A stretch of 64,000 nucleotides of DNA from contig PYST01000062.1 in assembly GCA_003049485.1 (NCBI GenBank), positions 62,001 through 126,000 of the forward strand. The letters are read 5' to 3'. Position 1 is the stretch's first letter. Every line of letters begins with the position of its first letter. This DNA comes from Ophioceras dolichostomum (taxonomy: Eukaryota; Ascomycota; Sordariomycetes; Magnaporthales; Ophioceraceae). Positions 33,328-44,620 of this stretch are shown piece by piece. The position numbers were made by a program, and so were the translations under genes. A model generated the notes under the pieces. That model was not told the origin of the DNA. It saw only the letters and a list, made by a program, of their open reading frames with translations, and searched no databases.

Positions 33328-35791
33328 GGCGTGAGATGCTCGGCGTTAACGTGCTAGATGCCGCAAGGCTGTAGCTCTGTGCTGGTCTGTGCTGTTCACA
33401 GCAGCAACACAGCTTCTTCTGGGCCTGTTCAGTTCTTATCGCCAGCTCTCGCCAGCGATCACCAAATCGTATCTTAAAACCCAAGATGATATTCGCAAAC
33501 CCCCATCATCGCAAGAAGAGCCTGACTCTGAAGGATGTCCGTCAAGACGAGCCCAACTTCCCAGCATCGCTGGCGGAAATGCTGGACGGTGGTGACGACG
33601 TGGTCGGCCGGGGTCACAACGACAGTGGCTGTTCTCGTTGGGGGCCGCTGTGCCTCGCCGATCTTCCGACTGGACGCCACCCGCCGCGAACAACGCAACC
33701 CAGGCAGCCGCTCGGATATAGCGGCATCATCGAACCACAGCAAAAGTTGAATGACAGAACCGCGAGGAATCCGTAAAATTCACACGGAGATCGACAGACG
33801 GAGGTCACAAGCCCTTTTTTTCTTCTTTCTAATTCGTCCGGTCTGTTTTGACACTCCGGCACAGGAGCCAGCAACGAAACCGTCCAATGGCCGCCCCTCC
33901 GCTCGCCCACCGAGCGGTGCGGACCGAAGCGGACCCAGTTGCGGACTTATGCGGAGGTGGAGGGGGGTGCTGACCACCATCGCCGGCCGTCACCATTAAT
34001 CCTCCATACGAGCAGGAACGTTTCTGGGAAAAAAACGACCGTTTGGTATCGATCTGAGAAAATTTATCCATTGGAGTGAGGCACCCGAGACTTTCCGAGG
34101 ACCGGGTACCACGAACGAAGAAGCCGTTGGTGGTGGAGATGGTGGAGAACACAAAACAAAGCAGGAGAGAGTCAGGACACTCTCCTCTCTCCTCTCCTCC
34201 CGGAGCCTCAACATATGCTTATCCCGACCCACCCGGGACCGGTCCGCCGGGACGAAGGGATCTCGCCACAGCCGGGATGCTCTGCAGTGTAGTGCAGTGT
34301 ATTGCATCTTATGTTATGCTTTGTATGATCCGCTGCCTTCTCCGGCACGAGACTACTGCCAGCACACCCTGGGAAGGACGGAAAATCCGGTGGAAAATAT
34401 CGCCCTTAGGTCAACCTTGTCGGCCCCGACTTCAGACGGGGGTCGAGACGGCGGCGATGACGGTCCTTACAGGATTGCGTGTAGCAGCCTTTTTTTTTTT
34501 TTGGCTTTGCCAGCGGTTTCAAGAGAGCAAATGTCCTAGTTCGGCCGAACCGAGCAGACTGCAAGTGCAGCCCGCATGTTCCGCAATCACCACTCTCCGT
34601 TGGTAGCCTTGACCCGACGTAGAATCCCTCCGTGGCAGGACAACAGCAACAACGACAACAACGACGACGGTTGCCCCCCTCCGCCCCTACCCTAACCCTT
34701 TTTTTTTCTTTTTTTTTTTAGGCGGCGAGGATCGAAAGCCCCGGAAATTTGTCCGACGAGCCTCTTGTAGTTCTGGTTCTCGTCGGCTCGGATGTGAAAA
34801 GTCTGTCAAAAGACGTGCCGTTCGTCTCCAAGCCTTTGGCGGTTATACGATCCAGGATTGGTGATGATGTGGTGACTCCGAGAAGAGCTGTGGGTAGTCG
34901 GTGCCTAAAAGTGTACCTGGTAGGTATTTCTGTTGAAGTGTGGGATTAATTGTCACTGCTCTGGACAATAAACACCATTATGAAGAGCCTAGGTAGGTCT
35001 CCGATTTTTGGAAGCATCAAGAAGGCCCCTCGTTAGTTGCCAGATCGGGATAACATTGACGAATGACGCAGTACAGCTGTGGCATCATCAACGCATCGAC
35101 AGAGAAGGAAATTCCGATACATCTTCAAGCACCAGCGCCATAATTATACACCCACAGGTGCTAGCTTGCAAAGTCGAGTTATCTAGACACGGCAAACAGG
35201 TTCTTCTCCGTAATTTCTTTTGGAGGGGTTCCTCCGTGCCTGACCCCTATTTCTGAGCATCGCCAGTTATGCCTCCCACCGCTTTTAGCCTAAAGCCTCC
35301 ATTAGCTACCAACGAACCCATACAAACCACATGACCCTAGTGCCCAGGAGGATCGACTTGGAGGCTACAGCGACTCTCGCACACACGACCCGGAACTGGG
35401 GTGCCAGGCTAATAAGTTTAGATTGCAGATGAGGAGACACTTCCATTGAAACCCTTGTCACGGGATCGAGTCCTCGCGAGACCAACGCGTTGTATGGCTA
35501 CAGCGGAGAATATAGCTGCTGCAAAGGTGTTGTGATGATCGAGAGAGCGAGAAATTGGCATACACGCCACCACATTCCCTCTCTGTCTTGGCTTTTACAT
35601 GTCTGTTGCTCTCATCGCTTCAGTCCCGGGCGTGGATAAGAGCCGGTGCACTACTCCTAGTCCGGGTTGGGAAATCGACAAGGAAAACCTCCCGACATTA
35701 AAGCAAGGTGAAGGAAATAGTCGCACACCGAGGCTTGGACTATTCTTCTGAAGAAACCCGTAAAAGTCCACGCAAAACAACCTCCTCCAAG
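33328..35791. other. Promoter-containing intergenic region, membrane-protein gene to CVNH gene
   Basis: No gene is recognised. The region separates two divergent genes, so it must hold both promoters. A telomere-like CCCTAACCC occurs once at about 34689-34698, beside a poly-T run, and is too short to be a telomere relic. Motifs of the TACC/CCTAGG type occur near 33034-33050 and 34915-34995. Confidence 0.45.
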
Positions 35792-36688
35792 ATGACGAAC
35801 ATCTTCAACAGACTCGCCTTCCTCCTCGCTCTTGCCGCCGCCAAAATCGACCTCACCACGGCCGCCCCCACTGGCGGCGGATCGTTGGGAGTGCATGTAC
35901 AGAGACGCCAGACCACCACCACGCCGACCGAGGGCGGCTTCCTCACGACCGGCGGCTGCTCGCCGAACTGGGTGCTCGGCTTCGGCGGGTACCCTCAGTT
36001 CGTGGCGGCCGAGTGTCCCGATCCCTGGGGAAACAAGCACGCGTCGTTCATCAGCCTGATGGATTGCGTGACGAACAACGAAGGGGTGCTGGAGGCGAAG
36101 GCTGGGTGAGTATTTCTCATACTTCTTCCTTAGTGAGCACACTACAAAACACACTCTCAATCTTCATGTATAATCTATCCTTCTTTGTGTAGGCATTTCT
36201 CTTCCGCAAGTTTCTCCTCGCCCACAGCCAACCAACGCAACACACAATGGCTGACATGTAGCGGGTGGTGGCTGGTACTCTCTCGATCGCAGAGGCTCGG
36301 CGCTGTACTCCTGCTCGAGCTGCATGAGGGAGGAGGGTAGCAAGAGCAACATCTCTTGCTTGTGCCAGAGAACGTGGGGGGCGCCGTCGTGGACGACGAT
36401 TGACCTAAGTGAGTTCTTCTTTCCCGTTAATGATTGGGTGGGTGGGTGACAAGGGGCAGTGTATTTGCATTTTTCCTTGACGACCACCCATCCGTCCAAC
36501 CAACGTCTGAGTAGATAGGTAGGTAGGTGGTGCGTACGTAGATACCTCACTAACGGTCGAACTTGGCTTCGTTAGACACGGTGATCCGAAACGAGAAGGG
36601 AATTCTCGCTTGCTTCGACTATTGGGGTACGTGGACGTCCCCGGAAGTCCCCCCCCCCTTTTTTTTTTCGACAGCACTTGGTCTGTGA
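35792..36688 (+). CDS. Secreted cyanovirin-N-homology (CVNH) domain protein
   Basis: Small secreted, probably carbohydrate-binding protein. Exon 1 (35792-36105) begins MTNIFNRLAFLLALAAAKID, a signal peptide likely cut after TTA-AP. It is followed by the first CVNH half, with GGCSPNWVLGFGG, CPDPWG and the ISLMDCVTNNEGVLEAKAG stretch that parallels the usual 'SIDLNDCIGNNNG' motif. The second half reads SALYSCSSCMREEG, NISCLCQRTWGAPSWTTIDL and NTVIRNEKGILACFDYW, an excellent match in spacing to the second CVNH repeat, with paired cysteines. Exons 36262-36408, 36576-36626 and 36675-36688 join cleanly; the last intron ends in a long C/T tract and CGACAG. Exon 1 does not join 36262 in frame. A 17-nt microexon at 36193-36209 restores it exactly, giving about 180 aa. 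Alternatively there is an indel error. An in-frame Met exists at 35708, but only the 35792 start puts the signal peptide at the N-terminus. Confidence 0.75.
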
Positions 36689-37571
36689 CGAGGTTTTCGT
36701 TTGCTAACTATCCATGTCGAGAGCTCCAGGAGTCGAGGTCAAATCGATGAACGACCCGCCGGCTTGAGAAATGGGAGAGAAAAGATGTGATTGATCAGTA
36801 GGCCGGCGTAACTAAGGCTGCGTTAATGTCCCTATGCGTGTTCTCTTCTTTTCCCATCAGGACGGTTTATCTGTCACCTGGGCTTATGAGAAAGCCTAAA
36901 AAATGAGGAAGGAAAAGTGAGCCTGTTCTTCGTCCTCACCTCATTAATTTTCGCCAGAGGGGGGACCCTAAAAGTGAAATTGGGTTTAATTTCTCTTGGT
37001 TTGTTGTTTCTTTGGGATAGAGAGAAGCTGGGTTTCAGTCATGATATTCTTGCTCTATCACTACTGATGAATAGGACACGACGCACAACACACCCGTGTC
37101 TTTTTCTCCGGGGGTGACTGACGTGGCTTCTATTCCTTTTCGTCTCTCCACCGTCTATGGGGTATGCAATTCCCCAGCTCAGCGAGACCATCATGAGGCA
37201 CTCATCTCGGAAAAGCCTTCTCCTCACTCCCTCCCTTAACAGGCACCGCTATGTACAACAATGGGTTGTGGTTTTATATGAAAGTATTAGTTTGTAGTAT
37301 CTACGCCTGCTCTTATGGTGGATAGTCCGTGAGCTCCAGGCCCCGACGCCTTCCTTCGGTGTGGTTGGTGATGATGGCTTTGTGAGCGCACCGATCTGGT
37401 ATCTTGGGTCCTCGCTTCCCGTTCTCCGGGCGTGGCCTGGTTAGTCCCTCTCCCCCCACAAATACATTTTCTCTCTAGATTTCGTCCCTGCTCATATGGT
37501 GGTAGTGGCGAGCTAAAAGGCGGCTCTGGTACGCGTCGAGAGCCTTGGGTTAAAGAAGCGTTGTTGTATTT
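36689..37571. other. Intergenic segment between CVNH and P450 genes (convergent 3' ends)
   Basis: No gene is recognised. The flanking genes converge here, so this holds both 3' UTRs. The right end abuts an ambiguous base and a poly-C run. Confidence 0.5.
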
Positions 37572-37592
37572 NTCCCCCCCCCCCCCCCCCCC
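37572..37592. other. Ambiguous base beside a 19-base poly-C run
   Basis: An N at 37572, a T, then 19 consecutive C residues at 37574-37592. Like the poly-G/N site at 28640-28676, this is a probable assembly or sequencing artefact. Local order and length are unreliable. Confidence 0.85.
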
Positions 37593-37644
37593 TTTCAATT
37601 CCCTCGCCTCTATATCTCTAGTGGCTTCGCAAAGGGTCGCCCGC

Positions 37645-39396
37645 CTAATAACTAGCGCACTCGCGGCGACGGAACATGATCTCGCTGTTCGGGTCGGGAG
37701 TCTTGGACATCATGAGGACCATCGGCTTCGGCCTCTGCTCCCCCTCCTTGAGCTTCAGCTCGTAGTGGAGCAAGAAGTAGGCCAGCATGATCTTGATCTC
37801 GTTCCCTGCAAAGAACCTCCCCGGGCACGCGTGCTTCCCCGCCCCGAAGTGCATATTGATGTCGCTGATCGACGTGAACTGGTACCGGTTCGCGTCCTCT
37901 TCGGACCGCTGCCGCAGGCGGTAGAAGCGCAGGGCGTCGAAGGTTTCGGGCGACTCGTAGAAGCGCTCGTCTCGCGAAATCCCCGCTAGGGGCGTGAGGA
38001 GCTTTGTGCCTGCGGGCAGATGAGTGCCGTCTGAGAGGTCGATCGGCCGGATGACTTTGCGGATGAAGGAGGCTGAGGAGTAAGAGGCGAGTTAGTGAAT
38101 AAGTCCAGATGTTCGAGTATTGGGAGTGTCCTTATAGAAAGTTGAAAGATGCTTACTGATGTTCCCCCGCAACCTTTGCACCTCCTTGATGAAGCTGTCC
38201 ATCTTCTTCAGTTTGGTGAGACTGTCCCGCTTGGACCATCCCCCCTCCCGGAAGACGTCCTCGACTTCACGCCGTAGCTCCTCTTGCATGTCCTCGTGGG
38301 CGGCAAGATCGTAGATGCAATCAACCAGCAGATTGTTGGTGGTATGGACACTAGCAGCACTCAGTACGAGCTGCAGGTGTGCCTGCGTCTCAGCGTCGCG
38401 ACGCTGGTCCTCCGGTAAGGTCTCGAGCATCCACTGCATGAGATCATCCGGACGCTCGTAGCCAGGCGTGCCATCCATGTCGCGAAGCCGCTGCTCGATG
38501 ATAGGCTGTAACAGGCGCTTGGCCCTGGCGACGTCGTCTTTGATCTTGCCCAGGTCCGCCACAAGGAATTGGCCGATCGGCCTCATCCACGTGGGCATGA
38601 ACTGCAGTTTGACCACGGCTAGAAACACATGGACGGCGTAGTTGATGCTCGTGTCCACCCACTCCTCGTTGCGGTTGATCTCGGGTCCGACAAAAGCGCG
38701 GCCTCCAAGTCGCGCAATGGCCCGGAGTGCGAACGGCTGGACGCGGACTGGTGTCCAGTCGGCGCACTCTGGAAACTCGGATGCGACCAGAAAGTCGATC
38801 TCCTCCTTCAAATGCGGCACGAGACGCGCCACATTCTGCGTCAGCTTCGTCCTCAGCAGCATCGTCATGAGGTCGCCATTGTTGCCCAGGTTGAAGTGAG
38901 TGTATTGGCTCATCATGGCCTCGCTGACCGCCTCCGTGGCGCTGAGGATCTCCTCAGGCAAGCCCTTGATTTCACCCAAGAGCTGTGGAGGGATCAGAAC
39001 TTGCCGGCCCTCGGTGGCTTTGATCTGATACACCTTGCCATAGAACTAGAATAGAGAGAGTTAGTTGGTGAGCTTCAGGAAGGACGAGCCTGTAGGTAAG
39101 TAGCTACGCACCTTATTATAGCTATCCAGAACTAAGTTCTCAGCGTCCAGCATCCACTTCAGCAGGGACGCCTTGTAGAAAGGAACGTCTACTCTCCCCT
39201 TCTTTGATGTCTGGAGCCATTTCAGGAGGTATGCACCAAGTAATACGCATGCGAGGGCGACGTAGTAGCTGAGGCGGTGAGGTCTCGCCACCATCTGAAC
39301 ACCTTCTGGCGGTACAAGGCGGCGAACGTGGACCGCAGAGTCCATCCTGGGGAAGAGGCTGTACGCCCCGAGGAAGATCGAGGTTGTGTTCGACAT
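37645..39396 (-). CDS. Cytochrome P450 monooxygenase, fungal secondary-metabolism type
   Basis: Three exons (39112-39396, 38157-39045, 37645-38072) join in frame, giving about 533 aa, normal for a microsomal P450. A single N-terminal anchor lies near residues 43-62 (SYYVALACVLLGAYLLKWL). The I-helix segment reads LSAASVHTTNNLL, with HTT in place of the AGxDT seen in many P450s, as in CYP68/CYP503-like fungal enzymes. The K-helix ExxR is EVQR at about 383-386, the PERF-like region is ETFDALRFYRLR, and the haem loop is FGAGKHACPGRFFAG with the ligand Cys at about 474. The sequence style recalls ent-kaurene oxidase-like and related terpenoid or alkaloid P450s (family-level resemblance from memory), but the substrate cannot be read from sequence. 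There is no synthase, transporter or regulator beside it, so it is not in an evident cluster. The start MSNTTSIFLGAYSLFPRMDS adds about 40 residues before the anchor. Confidence 0.92.
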
Positions 39397-42300
39397 GTTG
39401 ATGGGTAGTGGCGTTGCCGATGGTGAGCCGCAAAAAGTAATTGAATCGAAATCTGGCAGGAAAGACCGTAACGAGGCAGACAGCGTGCCTCTATTCTCTC
39501 CGAGCCTTCCAATGTCTCAGTTCAAAAACTCTAGGTTCAACGTTATTAATGGGCCACCAACGCGGCAACGGTCGACGCGAAGGAGCGAATCAGGTAGTTC
39601 GTGGCCAGTCCCGTTGCCATTGACGTAAAGAGGAGAGAGGAAGGCCAGCTATCTCTAGAGACAAAAGAATGAATGACGAAGAGAAAGAGAGGCAACTAAC
39701 ACCTTGTCTTGCCTGTAAGTATGTAGAACCCGCCCGCGGTACAAGTAGACAGGAAGAATAGAACACACCGACCCGAGACAGGAGAGAAGGGAAAGAAGAG
39801 GAGAAAGAAGCAAATGGGCGCGGGGAAAGGTGGCGTCGGTGGCGGGCGCTGACGGACCGATAAAAGACGCCGATTCCACAGCACGCGGCGCGGAGAGGGG
39901 CAGGGGTAAAGAGAGAAAGAGAAAGAGAAGGAGAAAGAAAACTCAAAGTGAGGCCGACGGTTGGGGGGGACAGAAATCCCGATGATCAACTGACGTTGGG
40001 ATGGGACCTACATACACCCTACGACTACGACTGGCGGTCCAGGCGAGGAGGATCTTCCCTCCCGTGATGGTTCCGTCACGGATCATCCTTCAAAGACGCG
40101 CAGACGCGGAGCACAGGCAGGCGGGCGGCGCTTGGCGACTGGAAGTCGAGTTACAGTTTTTGGCCGGACCCGCCCGCAGGAGAGCCTCTCATTTATCGAG
40201 AAGGGGAATTTGGGAAACTCCCACTGCCTCAGACGAGAGGAATCAGGGACAAAAGAAGCGGTGGTCCCCAAGCCCCAGGCCAGGCCCCATTCCAGGGCTG
40301 ACTTGACTTTGAAAGGTAGGGCAGAGTTTTGGCTCTCTTTGTTTTATTTTTTTCTGGCTTGTTGCTTGTTCAAGCACGCTTGTCCTTTTGTGTCGAGTTT
40401 GAGAAGAGGCCCTTTCTCCTGACAATCTCAAGCGACGATGAAACAAGGTCGACCTGAGAGATGGGGAGGGAGGCTAAATCTGGGGCTTCTGATGGGTCGT
40501 CCCCCCCTGTCCCACTTCAGGGAAACTGTCGCGCCAGACCCCAGTTCCGGCAGCTGCAGGACGGGACGACCCCACCTCAATACCCCGGAGACGGGTCCTA
40601 GGTGGGGCGAAAGCTTCAATGTTTGGCCTTTCTTTTTTGACAGCAGAAGCTCTCCTGATGGCGTCGACGACAGTTAATCAGAGCGATGAATGCAAGAGTG
40701 ATAGAACGGCACGGAAGGTCATCAATTGGGTAGGTAGGTACGAACTCTCTTGGAAGATTGCGAACAGGGAACTAACGACCCTCGCCTCGACTTTCCCTGC
40801 GATTTTTGCCGCCAGGGGAAAGAAAGCGAAGCTGAAAAAAGTTGAGCCTCCATCGGCGCCTCAAACAGGAGACAGCACATGCCCCTGAACCCTGCCGCGA
40901 AGATGAGGTTTATCCTTGGACAGCTACCAAACAAACTTTGCGAACCCCTCGCCTTTCTGCATCATGTCTGATATTTGGTTTGTTTGGATAAAGACTTGTG
41001 GTGTTGTTTGTTTGGCATCATGTTCGTTGAAGGTGCTAGCAATGATCATGCTTGAGTTAGTCGGCCATCCAGAGCACAGAGCTTGCCTCTGTCCCGGGAG
41101 TTTGGGAGTACTAATGGACAAGCAATTGTCGACAAGGACCTTACGCTCATGCCACTAAAAGTTTAGGGAGATAGCCATATACAACGTATCCCTTCTGAAC
41201 TTCGATGTTGTCGGCACACTTGGGATCAGATCCCCCATCTGGTCCAGTGCCTTCTTTGGCATCCGCTTCACTGACTCTTCTTTCCTCACCCATCATCCGT
41301 GAAACGAAGTCTGGACCGGCAAGTTGATATGAGGACCTGATATGTCTCACCCGCCTTACCCGACAATTTTTATCAGATGGAACACTCAACTGCAAGATCA
41401 TGATGCAACATAAGCCTCAACTTTGAGATAGCCGACAAGAGCTTGACCCAGCCAGCGTGTCATGAGATCTTCCTCTGCTTGCTTTGCTCGTTTATAATTG
41501 ACTCTCCAGAACCGGATAATAAAGAAAGAAGACGATCAAAAAAAGGAAGGTGAGAAAAAAAAATTATCCTTTCGGTATAAAACTGCCAAGGCGTTTCTTC
41601 TCGCATGCACAGGAGCGCACCAAGTTACAGAGCTGCGGGAGGGCAAAGCATCAAGCAATGAAGATCACCCGTGTCAGAACTCTCAACATATCAGACTATC
41701 TGGATTAGGTAGCCGGCAAAACCTTCCATTCTTTCACCTTCTGCCTTCCTTCTTCCCTCAATTTTTCCTTTCCTTGTCATGAGTGTGTCCTCGCCGCCTA
41801 GACCTAAACGTTCGTTCGTGCCTGAAGAATCTAATGGCGGTGACGGATCCGAATCCTTAGAAGTTGGGCAGCGAGACATTGTCTTTTCCCTGGCCAGATA
41901 TCTAGGTACCTACCCAGACTCAGCACCACCAACGAGCGAATGCCTTTTCGACGCCAACGATCCTTACTCAAGTCGGGCGTCTATTGCAGAAGGCGGTGAA
42001 GCAGGGGGCTGGCCTGAGCTGCGGCGATCGCATCGTTCACCGAGGATTCTTCCCCTGATTGGCCCCTCTGGCCTTTGCCCATCCCAATCAACCCTTTCCC
42101 TGTACACACCGCCATTGTTTATCCGTGCCTAACAGTTCAATTCACACCTTACCGGGGCGGCGGTTGGGTGGAATGCTTTCCGGCAAACGAAAACAAAATG
42201 CCAAGAAAAATAGTGGTTGCCTTTTCCACCATGCATGCGGGAAGAAAAAGGCAACCACGCTAGCGGGCCAGCGGGGTCGGGGGCTAGCAAGTTGGGGTGA

Positions 42301-44620
42301 TACAGCCTCGTCGAAGTGTGGAGTTACAGTAGCGGCCTGCGGTCCTGGGAACCCTTCCCGGTCCCGAACAAACAAAAGGAGGACGGAAAAGAAAGACCGG
42401 CAAGGCTACATGCATGCATATCTCTGCCCGCCTAGAGTGATACTCGCTTGCTCGATTGGGCAACACACGGGACGTTGCAATGCAAAACGCGAAAGAAAAA
42501 CAAAAAAGAAGAGGGAAAGGGAAGATTGATGAAATGGTCTGCTTGGCTCCCCGGGCCGAACCGCGCCGAGGCGTCACTAGGTGGGTGGGTGGTGGGTTTT
42601 CTCTTGATTGCTGTCGAGCACCGACGCGGCATGTATTTACCCCCGTCCAGGCCCGTCCAGGGAGCTGGGAGTAGGGACTCGGAGTCACTAGCTGCCCAGA
42701 GGTACTATGATTCCATATCCCTCCCCTCTGCACACATCCGATGGCCCCGGGGTGGTGGTGTCGCGTCGGGATCAGCAGCAGCATCACTGTCGCGGGGCGA
42801 GAGAAACAGCAGTTTCGTCTGCCTGCCGGATTCCTCACCGTTTACTCCTTTGTGTCGTTGCACAGGGTTGAGGGCTTGACCGGGGTATCCTTTTTTCGTA
42901 CAACGTAGTAGAGAGAGCTGCGCGTATTGGTTACGGTGAGCCCATGGCATCCGTGGCTGCCTACCTACCTAGGTGCTGCGTCTCCTCCCTTTTCTGGTGA
43001 GTTGCCCGGTTCGGTGGCGCTGGCGATGCCTGCTGCCCCCGGAAATGAACCCCTCGTGATTGGATACTTTGGGTGACCAGTCCGAGTTCTCTCTTTTTTG
43101 CTTATTTTCACTCCTTTCCGCCCCTTTCCATTGCACTCTCTTTTGCCTCGTTCTTCTGTTTCCTATCATTTGTGCTTCCCGTGTTGGACGTCAATCCTTC
43201 TCCTTCCCCTTTTATCGACTCCTATTATGGCGACTTCCTTCGCCTCGTCACATTGTCCCTTGTCTTCACACCGCCAGATCATCACATCGAACTTGCGCAG
43301 CATCCCATTTCGTGGCGTCCTTTGACTCGACCTCGTATGCAAGGAAAATATAGAGGACGCATTCAATGCCGTGCAACCAACCCACGTAGTACCTCCTTCC
43401 TGAGATACGAGTGGTGGCTGGCTGGTGGTCTCTTGCAGCTAGCTCCCTTCTGTTCCGACCGACGCGTTCATTAACAACAACTATTCTATTCAGCTCTCAT
43501 GAGCGCCAGTCAGAGCGAGGGTGAGGGGGACAGAGGCTTGACGGCGCGCTCGAAGCCTAAGCGTGTACCTACCTACCTAGGTCGGTATGGAGTGGAAATG
43601 AAAGGGCCCGACCTCCGTCGGCCACTCTGCCACCGCGGCCTGGATTTGAGTCAATCCTTTCCATTAACTTATAGGTATTAATAACCGTTGGTCACGGTTA
43701 CCCCACGCTGAACGCGCATTTCGTCCGCCTCGTTTTTCTTCCGGCAGGCAGGCAGGCTCCTCGACGATACCCTCTGGAGATGATGGTCTCTCATTGGCCA
43801 GTCCACCAGGAGGAGCGGAGTAGGCCCGTCCAGAGCCTCAAATGTTCGGATAGGGAGCTGTCCCCCACCTCCTTGTCCGTCGCAGTCCCGCTTGTGAGCA
43901 AGCAGTTGCGTGCGTTCTTGTCTTGTCTTTAGTCTCCTCGCATGCCGGCTGGTTAGGCTTCCGCGCCTCTCGGCGCCCAAGTCGCATTCCGTCCTTTTTG
44001 TGTGTATGTGTGTGTGCGTGGTTTTTTTTTTTTTTAATTTTTTCTTTCTTTTTTTCTTGCTCATGCTACTATTTTTGCTCAGGATTCTTGTATCCGTGTG
44101 GGGCCTTGCGCTGCACCCCGAATCGCGACTTTGTGGGGAGAAGGCGATCAGCGCCTGCACGATTAGTTAGACTATGACGGTTGGTAGGTACAGGGAGTCA
44201 GCTGCCTTGTTCGGATGGGTAGGACCACAGCGAATACTGTTTGATAATGCTTGCTCGTGGCATGTTAGTTGGTGGAACGTGGGGAAACCCGTGTCGATGA
44301 TGCTCGTGATGCGGAAGGCTGAGTGAAACAACGTCTGCGAAACACCGTCTGCGATCTCTGGTCAGCGTCGAACAGGGAGGGAGCTTGGTTGTCAACTTGT
44401 GTGTCCCGTAGTCGTTTATTTCCCCCCCGCACGCCGCGCTATAAAAGACGAATATGCCATGCTGTAGCAAAAGAAAAGATGGCGTGTGGGTATCTCTAGG
44501 ATTGCAAACTAGGTAAATACAAAAGGCTATCACCACAGGCATAGGTAATAACTAGAAATGCAGGTGCTCACGGCCCTTACATCGCCTAGAAAAGTGAATC
44601 AAAGAAATGCAAAGAAAAAA
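39397..44620. other. Gene-free stretch upstream of the P450 gene
   Basis: About 5.2 kb with no supportable gene. The portion next to 39397 should contain the P450 promoter. A 118-codon frame at 41779-42132 follows a CT-rich leader, but no family or splicing supports it. Homopolymer T runs (about 44022-44060) and several TACC/CCTAGG motifs (40730, 41903, 42960, 43566) are present. Confidence 0.45.

Noticed and set aside
34683..34700. Telomere-like CCCTAACCC beside poly-T
   Set aside because: Only one and a half repeat units and not near a gene start, so too short to call an interstitial telomere or a regulatory site.
35400..39400. Possible biosynthetic cluster around the P450
   Set aside because: Neighbours are a CVNH protein and a membrane protein of unknown role. 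No synthase, transporter or pathway regulator is present.
41779..42132. 118-codon plus-strand frame starting MSVSSPPRPKRSFVPEESNG after a CT-rich leader
   Set aside because: The context is promoter-like, but the protein has no recognised domain and the end is low quality. It could be an orphan gene; transcript data would decide.
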